Shown piece by piece: positions 1 to 9,164 of a DNA stretch of 64,000 bases. The DNA is from Nesterenkonia aurantiaca (lineage in GTDB: Bacteria; Actinomycetota; Actinomycetes; Actinomycetales; Micrococcaceae). A program made the translations under genes and the position numbers. Below the pieces are notes generated by a model, which saw only the letters and a list, made by a program, of their open reading frames with translations, was not told where the DNA came from and did not search any database. The first letter of the stretch is position 1; the number at the start of each line of letters is the position of its first letter. The stretch lies in the NCBI RefSeq assembly GCF_004364585.1, contig NZ_SOAN01000001.1:551858-615857 (forward strand), read 5' to 3'.

Positions 1-544
1 CGTGGTGCTCACGGCTGGATTGGGCCACTCGGTCCTGATCGGCGTAGAGGCCCAGCGAAGGGTAGGGCATGCCGGCCCAGAGCTGGTCGATGAAGCCCAT
101 CAGGAGGGCGTCCCTGCTGAGCCGGTAGAGCCCATAGTGGAACGCCTCGTTGCGCTGCACGACCTCCAGCGGGGTCTGGGCCTGATCGCAGGCGCGCAGG
201 AGTCCGCGCAACACTTCGAGGTCCCCCGGGCTCAGCTGCTGCCCGGCCTCGCGCACCGCGAGCGGCTCGAGCACGGTGCGCAGCCGGTAGACCTGATCGA
301 TGCGTTCCGGGGTCAGCTCGGCGATGAAGGTGCTGCCGTGCGGGTCGTGGACCACGAAGCCTTCGGACTGCAGCCGGTTCAGCGCTTCGCGCACCGGAGT
401 CAGGCTCATGCCCAGCGTCTCACTCAGGTGTTTGAGCGTGATCCGCTCACCGGGGGCGAGCTCGCCGACCTGGATGCTGCTGCGCAGGCTGGAGTAGGCG
501 GCAGCGGCCTTGCTCACCGGTCGCACCGGTAGGTTCTCCTGCAC
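1..544 (-). CDS. GntR-family transcriptional regulator, FCD type (3' end outside window)
   Basis: DNA-binding regulator, seen for its first 181 codons; the C-terminus lies beyond base 1. A GTG at 544 follows GGGAGGAG at good spacing, so the start is well supported. The N-terminal winged helix covers roughly residues 12-75 and includes the recognition stretch LGMSLTPVREALNRL, typical of GntR proteins. It is followed by an all-helical FCD-like ligand domain, with NEAFHYGLY near residues 135-145. FCD regulators usually sense small organic acids or sugar acids; the ligand cannot be read here. It lies 41 bp downstream of hpt on the same strand. In many related actinobacteria ftsH follows hpt, so this position looks rearranged. 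Confidence in family is high, in ligand none. Confidence 0.9.
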   Translation of the reverse strand, partial: MQENLPVRPVSKAAAAYSSLRSSIQVGELAPGERITLKHLSETLGMSLTPVREALNRLQSEGFVVHDPHGSTFIAELTPERIDQVYRLRTVLEPLAVREAGQQLSPGDLEVLRGLLRACDQAQTPLEVVQRNEAFHYGLYRLSRDALLMGFIDQLWAGMPYPSLGLYADQDRVAQSSREHH

Positions 545-585
545 AGCCCGGCTCCTCCCCGCCTCTGCCGCTTCGCGCGGTCAGC

Positions 586-1137
586 TCACTGGTAGACGTG
601 TGGAGCGAGGATCCCGACGCAGTCGAGGTTGCGGTACTTCTCGGCGAAGTCCAGGCCGTAGCCGACGACGAACTTGTTCGGGATGTCCATGCCGACGTAC
701 TTCACGTCGATGTCGACCTTCACGGCGTCGGGCTTGCGGAAGAGCGTGCAGATCTCCAGCGAGGCCGGGCCGCGGGATTCCAGGTTGGTCTTCAGCCAGG
801 AGAGCGTCAGTCCGGAGTCGATGATGTCTTCGACGATGAGCACGTGGCGGTTCATCAGGTCGGCATCGAGATCTTTGAGGATGCGCACCACCCCGGAGGA
901 CTTGGTGCCGGAGCCGTAGGAGGACACCGCCATCCAGTCCATGGTCACGTGTGAGCGCAGCGCGCGGGCCAGATCGGCCATGACCATGACCGCGCCCTTG
1001 AGGACACCGACTAACAAGACGTCCTTATCCGCGTAGTCACGGTCGATGACGGCTGCAAGTTCTCTGATCTTCGCGTCGATCTCGTCCTTGGTGTAGAGCA
1101 CCTCGGTGAGATCTGCTTTGACATCCTGAGCATCCAT
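586..1137 (-). CDS. hpt: Hypoxanthine phosphoribosyltransferase
   Basis: Cytosolic purine-salvage enzyme that joins hypoxanthine or guanine to PRPP to give IMP or GMP. The 183-residue length is normal. The PRPP-binding loop [14 protein letters not shown] (residues 98-111) and the [13 protein letters not shown] segment (44-56) are both intact. The start is the first of two near-adjacent ATGs at 1137, with GGAG about 13 bases upstream. It follows tilS after 39 bp on the same strand, the usual tilS-hpt order in actinobacteria, so co-transcription with tilS and the metalloprotease gene is likely. Confidence 0.97.
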   Translation of the reverse strand: MDAQDVKADLTEVLYTKDEIDAKIRELAAVIDRDYADKDVLLVGVLKGAVMVMADLARALRSHVTMDWMAVSSYGSGTKSSGVVRILKDLDADLMNRHVLIVEDIIDSGLTLSWLKTNLESRGPASLEICTLFRKPDAVKVDIDVKYVGMDIPNKFVVGYGLDFAEKYRNLDCVGILAPHVYQ

Positions 1138-1176
1138 GGGTGGTGTCCAGCTCCTAATAGATAAGTCTCGCGTTCC

Positions 1177-2277
1177 TCAGTTCAGGCGTGGAACGATGAC
1201 AAGTTTCGCATAGTCCGGACTCCCCCGCGTTCCACGGTGGGCGCGAACCCCGCCCTCCAGCTCGATCGGGCCCGCCGATCCGGTCTTGCCCAGCAGCTTC
1301 TCCACGGCCATGAGCCGCTCGAAGGAGGGATTGGCCCCACCGGCGGCGACCACGGCGAGCGCGATCACCCGGCGGCGGATCGCTGGCGGCACAGCCAGCA
1401 GCGCCGAGAGCTCCATGCGCAGCTGACTCTCCGGTCCCGGGTCGTGGAGCAGCTGCGCGAAGCGGTCCTTGGCCTGCTGATCCAGGTAGTCGGCGTCCTC
1501 GGCCGCGATCTGCGCGGTGCGCGCCAAGGACTCGCGGATGGAGCCGCTGAGCTGCGCCTCCAGGTAGGGCAGGATCTCGGTGCGGACCTTCGAGCGCAGG
1601 AACCGGGGGTCGGAGTTGGCCGGGTCCTGCCACGGGCGCAGCTGCGCGTGGGCGCAGATCTCCTCGGTCTCCTCCCGGGTCAGGCCCAGCAGCGGACGCC
1701 TGAACGGCCCGCGCACCGCCGGAATCCCGGCCAGACTGCGGGTCCCGGAGCCGCGGGCGAGGCCGAGCAGCACCTGTTCGGCCTGGTCGTCGCGGGTGTG
1801 GGCCAGCAGGATCCGGGTGGCTCCGGTCTGCGCCAGCGCCTCGGCGAAGGCCCGGTAGCGGGCGGTGCGCGCCGCCGCCTCCGGGCCCTCCCCGGAGGCG
1901 GGGTCCACGGAGGCCTGCACCGAGAGCACCGGATCCAGTCCCAGACCGCGCAGCTGGGCGGCCGCCGTGGCGGTGACTGCCTCGCTGCCCGGGTGCAGCT
2001 GATGGTCGATCACGACGGCGCCAACTCGGGCCGTTGCACCGGCACCCTCGCCCTCGGGGACGTCCTCGCTCGAGGCCTGGGCGCTGGGGCCGTCCTCGTC
2101 GGGGCGCTTGACGGGGTTCTCCCCCGCGAGGCGCCGCTGGTGGAAGGCGGCGGCTGCGGCCAGGGCGAGGGAGTCTGCCCCACCGGAGCAGGCCACCAGG
2201 TTCAGCCCCGCAGGGTCGAGGGCGGCTTCCACTGCGCGGCGCGCCCGGTTCACCGAGTCGGGGAAGCGGGGGCTCAC
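1177..2277 (-). CDS. tilS: tRNA(Ile)-lysidine synthetase
   Basis: Modifies the wobble cytidine of the CAU-anticodon isoleucine tRNA to lysidine, using ATP and lysine. The PP-loop ATP pyrophosphatase motif CSGGADSLALA lies at residues 30-40. An ATG at 2301 is possible in frame, but a GTG at 2277 overlaps the stop of the upstream metalloprotease gene by 4 bp (GTGA), which signals translational coupling and gives 366 residues. An acidic stretch of about 35 residues (around 50-85) sits just after the PP-loop where most homologues are shorter. This fits the acidic insertions seen in other proteins of the window. Confidence 0.95.
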   Translation of the reverse strand: MSPRFPDSVNRARRAVEAALDPAGLNLVACSGGADSLALAAAAAFHQRRLAGENPVKRPDEDGPSAQASSEDVPEGEGAGATARVGAVVIDHQLHPGSEAVTATAAAQLRGLGLDPVLSVQASVDPASGEGPEAAARTARYRAFAEALAQTGATRILLAHTRDDQAEQVLLGLARGSGTRSLAGIPAVRGPFRRPLLGLTREETEEICAHAQLRPWQDPANSDPRFLRSKVRTEILPYLEAQLSGSIRESLARTAQIAAEDADYLDQQAKDRFAQLLHDPGPESQLRMELSALLAVPPAIRRRVIALAVVAAGGANPSFERLMAVEKLLGKTGSAGPIELEGGVRAHRGTRGSPDYAKLVIVPRLN

Positions 2278-3344
2278 GCGAGCCCCATGCGCTCGATCCA
2301 TTCCTGCGGGTGGTGCAGCTCCTGCTCGGTGGGCAGATGCGCTGGGGACTCCCAGATGATGTTGAACGAGTCCATGCCGATGGTGTCCACGATGTGGCCC
2401 ACGAACTTCTGCCCGTCGCGGTACTGCGCGGCCTTCACATCGAGCTGGAGCAGCTTGCGGATGAACTTCTCCAGCGGGGTGCGCGTCTTGCCGCGAGCCT
2501 CGAAGCGGCGTCGGATCGTCTTCACGGTGGGCACGATCGAGGCGTCGACCCCGTCCATGATGACGTTGGCGTGACCCTCGAGCAGGCTCATCACGGCGGT
2601 CAGGTGGGACATGGTCTCGCGGTCCTGCGGAGTCTGGATGACCTCGATGAGTCCGCGGCCCGCGCGGACCTGCTCGATGACCTCCCCGAGCCGGTCCCCC
2701 AGCCCAGAGGCCATGCCCATGGTGGAGGAGCTCAGCTCGGTGATCTTGGACTTGAGGTGATCGGCAAGCCAGGGGGCGGCGGCAAACTGCACCCGGTGGG
2801 TCTGTTCATGCAGGCACACCCAGAGCCGGAAGTCCTCCGCCACCACGTTGAGCTCGGTGGTGATCTCCGCGATGTTCGGGGCCACCAGGATCAGCCGGTT
2901 CTGGGTGAACGGATCGAACTGGCCGAGCACATGGGCGGAGAGGAAGGCCAGCACCGCGCCGAGCTCTGCACCGGCGAAGGAGGAGCCGTAGACCTGCGCA
3001 CTGGAGCCCTCCTTGCCCAGCTCGGGCTTCTGCTCCAGGGCGATCTTCAGCGCCGGGCCCAGCAGCTCTCTGAAGCTCTCCACATTGGCCTTGGACCAGG
3101 TGGCGCGGTCCACCACGAGGGTCTCGGCGGGATCGGCGCCGAGGTTCCGGGCGGCATCGAGCCCGGTGATCCGGTGCACGTGGTCCACGGCCTCTGCGGC
3201 CGCGCTGCGCAGCGCGGCCACCTCCTGGCTGACCTCGGCGGCGCTGAACCGGGGTCCTGCCGGGGCCACCCGTGCCGCTGTTGTGGTGGCGAGCTCCCAG
3301 TTGATCATCAGGTCACTGGCTCGGGCCGCGGAGATGCTGTTCAT
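2274..3344 (-). CDS. Zinc-dependent metalloprotease family protein (DUF2342-like)
   Basis: Conserved actinobacterial protein of unknown substrate, annotated in databases as a zinc-dependent metalloprotease or putative F420-associated hydrolase. The 356-residue protein has an HEQTH motif at residues 179-183 that matches the HExxH zinc site, and no signal peptide, so it is probably cytosolic. The ATG at 3344 is preferred over a TTG at 3365; neither has a strong ribosome binding site. It precedes tilS with a 4-bp overlap, the conserved actinobacterial order. A peptide substrate is assumed from the motif only. Confidence 0.88.
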   Translation of the reverse strand: MNSISAARASDLMINWELATTTAARVAPAGPRFSAAEVSQEVAALRSAAAEAVDHVHRITGLDAARNLGADPAETLVVDRATWSKANVESFRELLGPALKIALEQKPELGKEGSSAQVYGSSFAGAELGAVLAFLSAHVLGQFDPFTQNRLILVAPNIAEITTELNVVAEDFRLWVCLHEQTHRVQFAAAPWLADHLKSKITELSSSTMGMASGLGDRLGEVIEQVRAGRGLIEVIQTPQDRETMSHLTAVMSLLEGHANVIMDGVDASIVPTVKTIRRRFEARGKTRTPLEKFIRKLLQLDVKAAQYRDGQKFVGHIVDTIGMDSFNIIWESPAHLPTEQELHHPQEWIERMGLA

Positions 3345-3468
3345 CGGTCCATCACACCACAACAACCGCGGCCGCGTGAGCGTCTCGCCGGCCGCGGCCG
3401 CGAAGCACCGGGCCCGTGGTGTCGGGCATCACACCGGCAGGCTGACGCTGGAGCGCGCACCTCGAGAG

Positions 3469-4299
3469 TCAGCCCATCACTCGCCCGGTGATCTGGTCCA
3501 GCAGCTTGTCGCTGAGCATCCGGCGGCCGAAGAGTCCGGCCCAGGCCAGGTGGCCCAGCGCGTAGCGGGTGCGAGGACGTGAGGAGCGCGCGGCGCGCTC
3601 GATGACCCGAGCGATCAGATCGGGCCCGGAGGCGCGGCGCTGCACGCCGTCGGGGTTGAGGATGCCGCGGGCCAGGCGCTCGACCCGGTGCGCGTAATGC
3701 CCTTCTCCCGAGGCGCTGCGCGCCGCGAGGAGCGCATTGGCGCCCCACTCGGTCTTGATCGCGCCGGGCTGGACCACGACCACGCGGATCCCGAAGGGGG
3801 CCACCTCTTGGCGCAGCGAGTCGCTGAAACCCTCCAGCGCGAACTTCGTCGCGTGATACCAGCCGCCCATCGGTCCGGCGACCCGCCCAGCGACCGAGGA
3901 GACGTTGATGATGGTGCCGGTACCGTGGGAACGCATCAGCGGCAGACTCAGCTGCACCAGTCGGGCCAGGCCGAAGAGGTTGACCTCGAACTGGCGGCGA
4001 GCCTCCTCGATCGGGACGTCCTCCACCGCTCCGAAGGCGCCGTAGCCGGCGTTGTTGACCAGCAGGTCGAGGCGTCCGGTGTCCTCGTGGATCTGCTTGA
4101 GCGCGGTGTTCAGCGAACCTTCGTCGAGCAGATCCAGAACCAGCGGCACGACGCCGTCGCCGCGCAGCTCCTCGAGGCGTTCAGCTCGGCGCGCGGCGCC
4201 GTAGACGTGGTACCCGGCGGCGGCGAGCCTGCGCGCGGTCGCGGCACCGATCCCGGAGGAGGCTCCGGTGACCAGGGCGACGGGCTGTGGGGAGGTCAT
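3469..4299 (-). CDS. Short-chain dehydrogenase/reductase (SDR)
   Basis: NAD(P)-dependent oxidoreductase of the classical SDR family, 276 residues. The Rossmann motif TGASSGIG is at 11-18, NNAG at 82-85, the catalytic Ser at 134/135 (NVSSVAG), and Tyr148 with Lys152 in the YHATK segment. The substrate cannot be predicted; the C-terminal 90 residues resemble the broad group of SDRs acting on ketones and lipids. The ATG at 4299 is chosen because the longer in-frame extension is Arg/Pro-rich and unlike an SDR N-terminus. It is separated from ppa upstream by a 73-bp palindromic repeat, so it probably has its own promoter. Confidence 0.92.
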   Translation of the reverse strand: MTSPQPVALVTGASSGIGAATARRLAAAGYHVYGAARRAERLEELRGDGVVPLVLDLLDEGSLNTALKQIHEDTGRLDLLVNNAGYGAFGAVEDVPIEEARRQFEVNLFGLARLVQLSLPLMRSHGTGTIINVSSVAGRVAGPMGGWYHATKFALEGFSDSLRQEVAPFGIRVVVVQPGAIKTEWGANALLAARSASGEGHYAHRVERLARGILNPDGVQRRASGPDLIARVIERAARSSRPRTRYALGHLAWAGLFGRRMLSDKLLDQITGRVMG

Positions 4300-4398
4300 G
4301 CGGTAGGCCTTTGCGTGAAGTGGCGGAGCGGTCTGCGAGCGCGCGGGATGAGGAAGTCGAGCACGGGGCGCTCGGGCGCGGGAAGGACCGCGGACACA

Positions 4399-4471
4399 CA
4401 TCGAGTGGGCGTTCTGAGGTGGATTCCCGGTCCAGAACGGTGGGAGAGCCCCGCAAAACGCCCACTCGATG
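4399..4471. repeat. 73-bp palindromic repeat, copy A
   Basis: The ends are perfect 13-bp inverted repeats (CATCGAGTGGGCG and CGCCCACTCGATG). The 47-bp interior shares TGAG, GATTC, CCGG and CCAGAA blocks in the same order with copy B at 9016-9088, which is also exactly 73 bp. It lies between ppa and the SDR gene. The shared interior shows common descent rather than two unrelated terminators. Confidence 0.85.
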
Positions 4472-4486
4472 AAAAGTGGGGCTGGA

Positions 4487-4972
4487 TCAGCCCTTGAAGC
4501 GCTCGATGGAGCGGGTCAGCTCGGCCTCAGCCTCGGTACGGCCGGCCCAGCCCTCGATCTTGACCCACTTGCCGGGCTCGAGGTCCTTGTAGCGGGTGAA
4601 GAAGTGCTCGATCTCCTGGCGCGTCCACTGATCCACATCCTCGAGCTCCTGGATGTGGTCGAACCGCTTGTCCTTGGGCACGCAGAGCAGCTTGGCGTCG
4701 CCGCCGCCGTCGTCGGTCATGTTCAGCACGCCCACGGGGCGGGACTCCACGACGACGCCGGGGACCAGGTCAACGCCTGGGATCCAGACCATCGCGTCCA
4801 GCGGGTCACCGTCCTCACCGAGGGTGTCATCGAAGTACCCATAGTGGGTCGGGTACTGCATGGGGGTGAAGAGCACGCGGTCGAGCCGGAGACGGTGGGT
4901 CTCATGGTCGATCTCATACTTCACGCGAGAGCCTTCGGGAATTTCGATGGTGACGTCGTGAGTCAGGGTCAC
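4487..4972 (-). CDS. ppa: Inorganic pyrophosphatase
   Basis: Soluble family I pyrophosphatase that hydrolyses PPi to two phosphates and so pulls biosynthetic reactions forward. The 161-residue length is typical of bacterial hexameric enzymes. Visible family features are the N-terminal KYEIDHET stretch, YGYFDDT and the acidic metal site [15 protein letters not shown] at 4972 is the start, with AGGAG seven bases upstream. Monocistronic: palindromic repeat copy A follows its stop and may end transcription. Confidence 0.97.
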   Translation of the reverse strand: MTLTHDVTIEIPEGSRVKYEIDHETHRLRLDRVLFTPMQYPTHYGYFDDTLGEDGDPLDAMVWIPGVDLVPGVVVESRPVGVLNMTDDGGGDAKLLCVPKDKRFDHIQELEDVDQWTRQEIEHFFTRYKDLEPGKWVKIEGWAGRTEAEAELTRSIERFKG

Positions 4973-5115
4973 GGGTTCTCCTAGTGTTGAGCGTCAAGAG
5001 CACTGTTGCGCGGCCGCGTCGGGGCCCGCGGGGGGCCTCCCGGTGCGCGTCCGCTTCCACGGCCAAGCGTACACATTGCGCCCGGTCACCGATCCTCGTG
5101 GCGCACGGTCACCGG

Positions 5116-6420
5116 TCACCGGTCCTCGATGCCGTCGGGGATCTGCATCTCGGTGCCGAGCTGGGTGCTCAGCGTCCTGGCCGCGGCGCGGACGCGGGCG
5201 GTGACGGAGCGGGTGCTGTGTCCGGGTTCGGGGAAGACCCGGTTGATCTGCAGCACCGAGCCCACGCGCTGGAGGTCCACCCGGCCCACCAGTTCGGTCC
5301 CGGAGAGCACCGCCATCACATAGTGTCCATAGCGCCGTTTATCCTTGGGCACGTAGGCCTCGAAGGTGTAGTCGAAGTCGAAGATCCGCCGCGCCCGGCC
5401 GCGATCGCGCAGCAAGGGATCGAAGGGGCCGATGAGCCGAGACTGGCCCGCCGGGGCGGTGCCAGCCGCAGCGACGGCCTGCTCGGGCAGCTCCGGAAGA
5501 CAGTAGCCGAGGTCCTTCCACCCGGGGACCTGCAGCGCGGTGAGTCCGGCCAGCTCGATCCCGCGGGCGGCGTCGGCGGTGGAGAGGTGGTAATGGTGGG
5601 CGAAGTCGGCCACGGTCATCACCGCCAGGGTGCCTGCGGCGCGGCGCGCAAGGTCCCCGCGCAGCTGTTCCGGCGGCAGCTGGGCGGCCTCCAGGATCGG
5701 GGCGGGCAGCGCGCGTTCGGGCAGGTCGAAGAGCCGGATGATGCCGTTGCGCGCGGTGATCACCAGCTCCCCGGTGCGGACCATCAGCTCCGCGGCGTGC
5801 TTGATCTCCGACCAGTTCCAACCGGTGGTGCGCGTGGCGCCCATCGCGGCTTCGATCCCGCCGATCTGGACGCCGTTGCGCGCTGCGGCGACCACCTCGC
5901 GGATCTGCGCGCGCATCCTCGGATCGAGTCGCTGCGCGTAGGTCTCGCGGACGCGTTCTCGGCGCAGCTGCAGCAGCGGCCAGTCCTCGATCGGGAACAG
6001 ACAGGCCACCTTGGTGAAGGCCTCGAAGGAGACCGGTGTCCCATGCAGCGGGGCTCCTGCGGGCCACAGCGAGGAGTCGATCTCCTCGGCCCGGGCGCTG
6101 CGCGGCAGACGGGTCAGCGTGGTGAGCCGCTGGGCGGTGGAGACCCGGGTGAGCGGGTCCAGCTGGATCAGCCCGATGCCGCGCAGCACCTCGGCCGCAT
6201 CGGCGTAGGGCCCGGGTCCGGCGGGGGCGGGGATGCGCTGAGCACCGGTGACGACGGCGCGGACCCAGTCGATGCTCACGGGCAGCGCGGACGCTTTCGG
6301 TGTCGCCGTCGCCGTCGGGCTCTTCGCTGTCGGTGTCGCCGTCGGGCTCGCCGAGATGCTCGGTGTCCTCCTGACCGCCGGAGTTCTGGCGGGTGCGGGG
6401 CTTTTCTCTGACTCAGTCAT
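5116..6420 (-). CDS. YcaQ-like winged-helix protein (interstrand crosslink DNA glycosylase family)
   Basis: Member of the HTH_42/YcaQ (AlkX) family. E. coli YcaQ unhooks DNA interstrand crosslinks; that activity is inferred here by family only. After the ATG at 6420 come about 45 residues rich in Ser, Thr, Pro and Ala with PTAT/PTAK repeats. A conserved region follows, with IGLIQLDPLTRVSTAQ, RRYGHYVM and a C-terminal LQINRVFPEPG. A longer in-frame start at 6489 would run inside the upstream GNAT gene and is rejected. The gene overlaps the end of the GNAT gene by 8 bp, so the two are probably one transcript. Confidence 0.85.
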   Translation of the reverse strand: MTESEKSPAPARTPAVRRTPSISASPTATPTAKSPTATATPKASALPVSIDWVRAVVTGAQRIPAPAGPGPYADAAEVLRGIGLIQLDPLTRVSTAQRLTTLTRLPRSARAEEIDSSLWPAGAPLHGTPVSFEAFTKVACLFPIEDWPLLQLRRERVRETYAQRLDPRMRAQIREVVAAARNGVQIGGIEAAMGATRTTGWNWSEIKHAAELMVRTGELVITARNGIIRLFDLPERALPAPILEAAQLPPEQLRGDLARRAAGTLAVMTVADFAHHYHLSTADAARGIELAGLTALQVPGWKDLGYCLPELPEQAVAAAGTAPAGQSRLIGPFDPLLRDRGRARRIFDFDYTFEAYVPKDKRRYGHYVMAVLSGTELVGRVDLQRVGSVLQINRVFPEPGHSTRSVTARVRAAARTLSTQLGTEMQIPDGIEDR

Positions 6421-7138
6421 GGCCGAAGAACGTCCTGAGCTTCTCGGTGCCGGAGACCTGGACCTGGAAGGGCGGGCGGAGCAGGTCATTCTTCGGCAGC
6501 CGGAACAGGTGCTCCCACTCAGGCTCGACTCCGTGGGCGTCGGGGACCCGCCGGGTGCCGGAGGTGAAGTAGCCCAGGGATTCGGAGACCCGCCGGGAGC
6601 GTTCGTTCCAGGTGTAGGCCCCGGATTCGGCGTATTCGGCGCCGAAGTGATCGAAGGCCCAGAGCAGCATCGCGGCCCGGGCCTCGGTGCCCAGCCCCTG
6701 GCCCTGCCGGTCCGCGCGCAGCCAGCTTCCGGAGCTGACCGTGCGCAGGATCGACCAGTCTTCGGCCTGGCAGTCCTGCATCCCGATCAGCTCCCCGGGG
6801 GCTGCATCCTCGGGGCTCCCGGAGCCGCCCGGAGGCTTGAGGAAGACGCCCAGAGGCAGGTACCAGCGATCCGGGCCGATCGCGGAGCGGGTGGACCAGA
6901 GAAACGGCAGCGAGGCCTTGACCAGCTCCTCCGGGCCCTTCTCGTTCCAGGCGAAGCGGAAGGGGTTCCTGCTGGTCTGCGTGACCCCGGAGGCCGCGGC
7001 GGCCGCGTAGGCGGGGAAGTCGGTCTCGCGCACGACCCTCAGCTCAAGCCGTGGGGATGCGATGCGCAGACCGAAGGGCGGCCAGAGCTCCTCCAAGGTT
7101 CTCGCGGGGGTCACCGAGGGCTCGCTGGGCTGAGGCAT
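6413..7138 (-). CDS. GNAT-family N-acetyltransferase
   Basis: Predicted acetyltransferase of 241 residues. The acetyl-CoA binding loop RQGQGLG is at 144-150, followed by the helix TEARAAMLLWAF and a C-terminal NERSRRVSESLGY typical of the RimJ/RimL-like subgroup that modifies protein N-termini or small amines. The acceptor is unknown. The ATG at 7138 has no ribosome binding site, but a TAGGAT -10 box (7145-7150, reverse strand) lies six bases before it, pointing to leaderless translation. It is upstream of and overlaps the YcaQ-like gene. Confidence 0.9.
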   Translation of the reverse strand: MPQPSEPSVTPARTLEELWPPFGLRIASPRLELRVVRETDFPAYAAAAASGVTQTSRNPFRFAWNEKGPEELVKASLPFLWSTRSAIGPDRWYLPLGVFLKPPGGSGSPEDAAPGELIGMQDCQAEDWSILRTVSSGSWLRADRQGQGLGTEARAAMLLWAFDHFGAEYAESGAYTWNERSRRVSESLGYFTSGTRRVPDAHGVEPEWEHLFRLPKNDLLRPPFQVQVSGTEKLRTFFGHD

Positions 7139-7275
7139 CCCACGATCCTAACCTCGGCGCGTAATCCCGCAGTGTCCCCGCTCACACGATGGCGCGTACT
7201 ATGTCTGGCATCACATCAATCGCACCGTAACCGGCGCCTGCCCGCACGCAGGCGCCCCTCAATGAGGAGGACACG

Positions 7276-8991
7276 ATGGACGGGGTCAATTCTCTGGTCA
7301 TCGCCGCTATAGGCGTCGCCATGATGCTCAGCGGCTATTTTCTGTATTCGCGGTTCCTCGCGAAGAAGGTCTACAAGCTCAATGCGGAGTTCAAGACTCC
7401 GGCACACCAGTTCAACGACGGCGTGGACTACGTCCCCACCAACCGTTACGTGCTCTGGGGTCACCATTTCACCTCGGTGGCAGGCGCAGCTCCCATCGTG
7501 GGTCCCGCCGTCGCCGTCATCTGGGGCTGGCTCCCGGCATTCATCTGGGTCACCGTCGGCACCGTGTTCATCGCCGGCATGCATGACCTGGGCGCGCTCT
7601 GGGCCTCGCAGCGCAACCGCGGCCAGTCCATCGGCACACTCTCGGGCCGCTATATCAGCGCCCGCGGCCGCAACCTGTTCCTGGTCGTGGTCTTCCTGCT
7701 GCTGCTCATGGTGGTCGCAGCCTTCGCCGTGGTGATCTCGAACCTGCTGGTCTCCCAGCCTGGCGCAGTCATACCCACCTGGGGTGCGCTGATCGTCGCA
7801 CTGCTGGTGGGCCAGGCGATCTACCGATTCCGCTGGAACCTGTTGGCGGTCACCGCCGTCGGCGTCATCGCGCTCTACAGCCTGATCATCCTGGGCAACG
7901 CGTACCCCATCGAGCTGCCGGAGAGCACCTTCGGCCTGGCGCCCAACGGCGTCTGGATCATCGTGCTCTTCGTCTACGCGGGAATCGCCTCGCTGCTGCC
8001 GGTGTGGGTGCTGCTGCAGCCGCGTGACTACATCAACGGCGTTCAGCTCTTCATCGGTCTGGGCATCCTCTACGGTGCCACCATGTTCGCCACCCCGACC
8101 ATCGTGGCACCGGCGATCAACACCAACCTGCCCGAGGGCACTCCCTCGATGGTTCCGCTGCTGTTCGTCACCATCGCCTGCGGCGCGATCTCCGGCTTCC
8201 ACGGCACCGTGGCCAGCGGCACCACATCCAAGCAGCTGGACCGTGAGACCGATGCCCGCTTCGTGGGCTACTTCGGCGCCGTCGGCGAGGGACTGCTGGC
8301 CCTGGGTGCGATCATCGCCACCACCGCCGGCTTCCAGACCCTGACCCAGTGGGAAGAGGTCTACGCCACCTTCAACGACAACCCGGTCGGGAACTTCGTC
8401 CAGGGCGGCGGCGCCATCGTCAACGCCGGCCTCGGGATCCCGGTTGGCCTCTCAGCCACCATCCTGGCCACCATGGCCGTGCTCTTCGCGGCGACCACCA
8501 TGGACACCGGTGTCCGCCTGATGCGCTTCGTGGTCCAGGAGATCGGCGAACTGGCGAAGATCCGCATCGGCGTCATCACCGCGACCATCGTGGTGATCGT
8601 CATCGGCGGCGGCCTGACCTTCTCACAGGGCGCCGACGGCTCCGGCGGCATGCTGATCTGGCCGCTGTTCGGCACCACCAACCAGCTGCTGGCCGCGCTG
8701 ACCATGGGAATCATCGTGGTGATGCTGATCCGCAAGAGGCGCCCATTCCTGCCGGTGCTGATCCCGATGGCATTCGTGCTCGTGATGAGCTCCTGGGCGG
8801 CAGTGGTCCAGGTGTTCAGCTTCTTCAACGATGGCGAGTGGCTGTTGTTCTCCATCAACGTGGTCATCATCTTCGCCGCGGTCTGGGTGTTGGCGGAGTC
8901 CATCATGTCGATGAAGCGGGCCTGGAGCGGGGAGAAGGAGCCCGAGGACGACGTCGCGCTCACCGCAGAGGAGAAGCTGCCGCTGCGCTGA
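7276..8991 (+). CDS. cstA: Carbon starvation protein CstA family transporter
   Basis: Multi-pass inner-membrane transporter of the CstA family; E. coli members take up peptides or pyruvate under carbon limitation. The 571 residues hold about 15 hydrophobic segments. The conserved early block NRYVLWGHHFTSVAGAAP and the GFHGTVASGTTSKQ segment are intact. The ATG at 7276 is preceded by GAGGAGGACACG, a strong ribosome binding site. A possible -10 hexamer TACTAT lies at 7197-7202. It is divergent from the GNAT gene and convergent with a HAD hydrolase gene, with palindromic repeat copy B between the ends. Confidence 0.95.
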   Translation: MDGVNSLVIAAIGVAMMLSGYFLYSRFLAKKVYKLNAEFKTPAHQFNDGVDYVPTNRYVLWGHHFTSVAGAAPIVGPAVAVIWGWLPAFIWVTVGTVFIAGMHDLGALWASQRNRGQSIGTLSGRYISARGRNLFLVVVFLLLLMVVAAFAVVISNLLVSQPGAVIPTWGALIVALLVGQAIYRFRWNLLAVTAVGVIALYSLIILGNAYPIELPESTFGLAPNGVWIIVLFVYAGIASLLPVWVLLQPRDYINGVQLFIGLGILYGATMFATPTIVAPAINTNLPEGTPSMVPLLFVTIACGAISGFHGTVASGTTSKQLDRETDARFVGYFGAVGEGLLALGAIIATTAGFQTLTQWEEVYATFNDNPVGNFVQGGGAIVNAGLGIPVGLSATILATMAVLFAATTMDTGVRLMRFVVQEIGELAKIRIGVITATIVVIVIGGGLTFSQGADGSGGMLIWPLFGTTNQLLAALTMGIIVVMLIRKRRPFLPVLIPMAFVLVMSSWAAVVQVFSFFNDGEWLLFSINVVIIFAAVWVLAESIMSMKRAWSGEKEPEDDVALTAEEKLPLR

Positions 8992-9015
8992 GCCAGCGAC
9001 TCAGAGCTCCATCCT

Positions 9016-9088
9016 CATCGAGTGGGCGATTTGAGTGATTCTCCGGGCCAGAATGCCCGCGGAATCCCCTCGAATCGCCCACTCGATG
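9016..9088. repeat. 73-bp palindromic repeat, copy B
   Basis: It has the same 13-bp terminal inverted repeats as copy A (4399-4471) and the same total length, and here the stem extends by two more bases (GATT/AATC side). It sits between the convergent cstA and HAD genes, where it could also act as a bidirectional terminator. Confidence 0.85.
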
Positions 9089-9164
9089 CGTTTCTGGCGA
9101 TATGCCGAGACCCCGGCGCACAGGTCCGCTGCGACTCAGCTGTGCAGACGCCTGGTCTCAGGCG

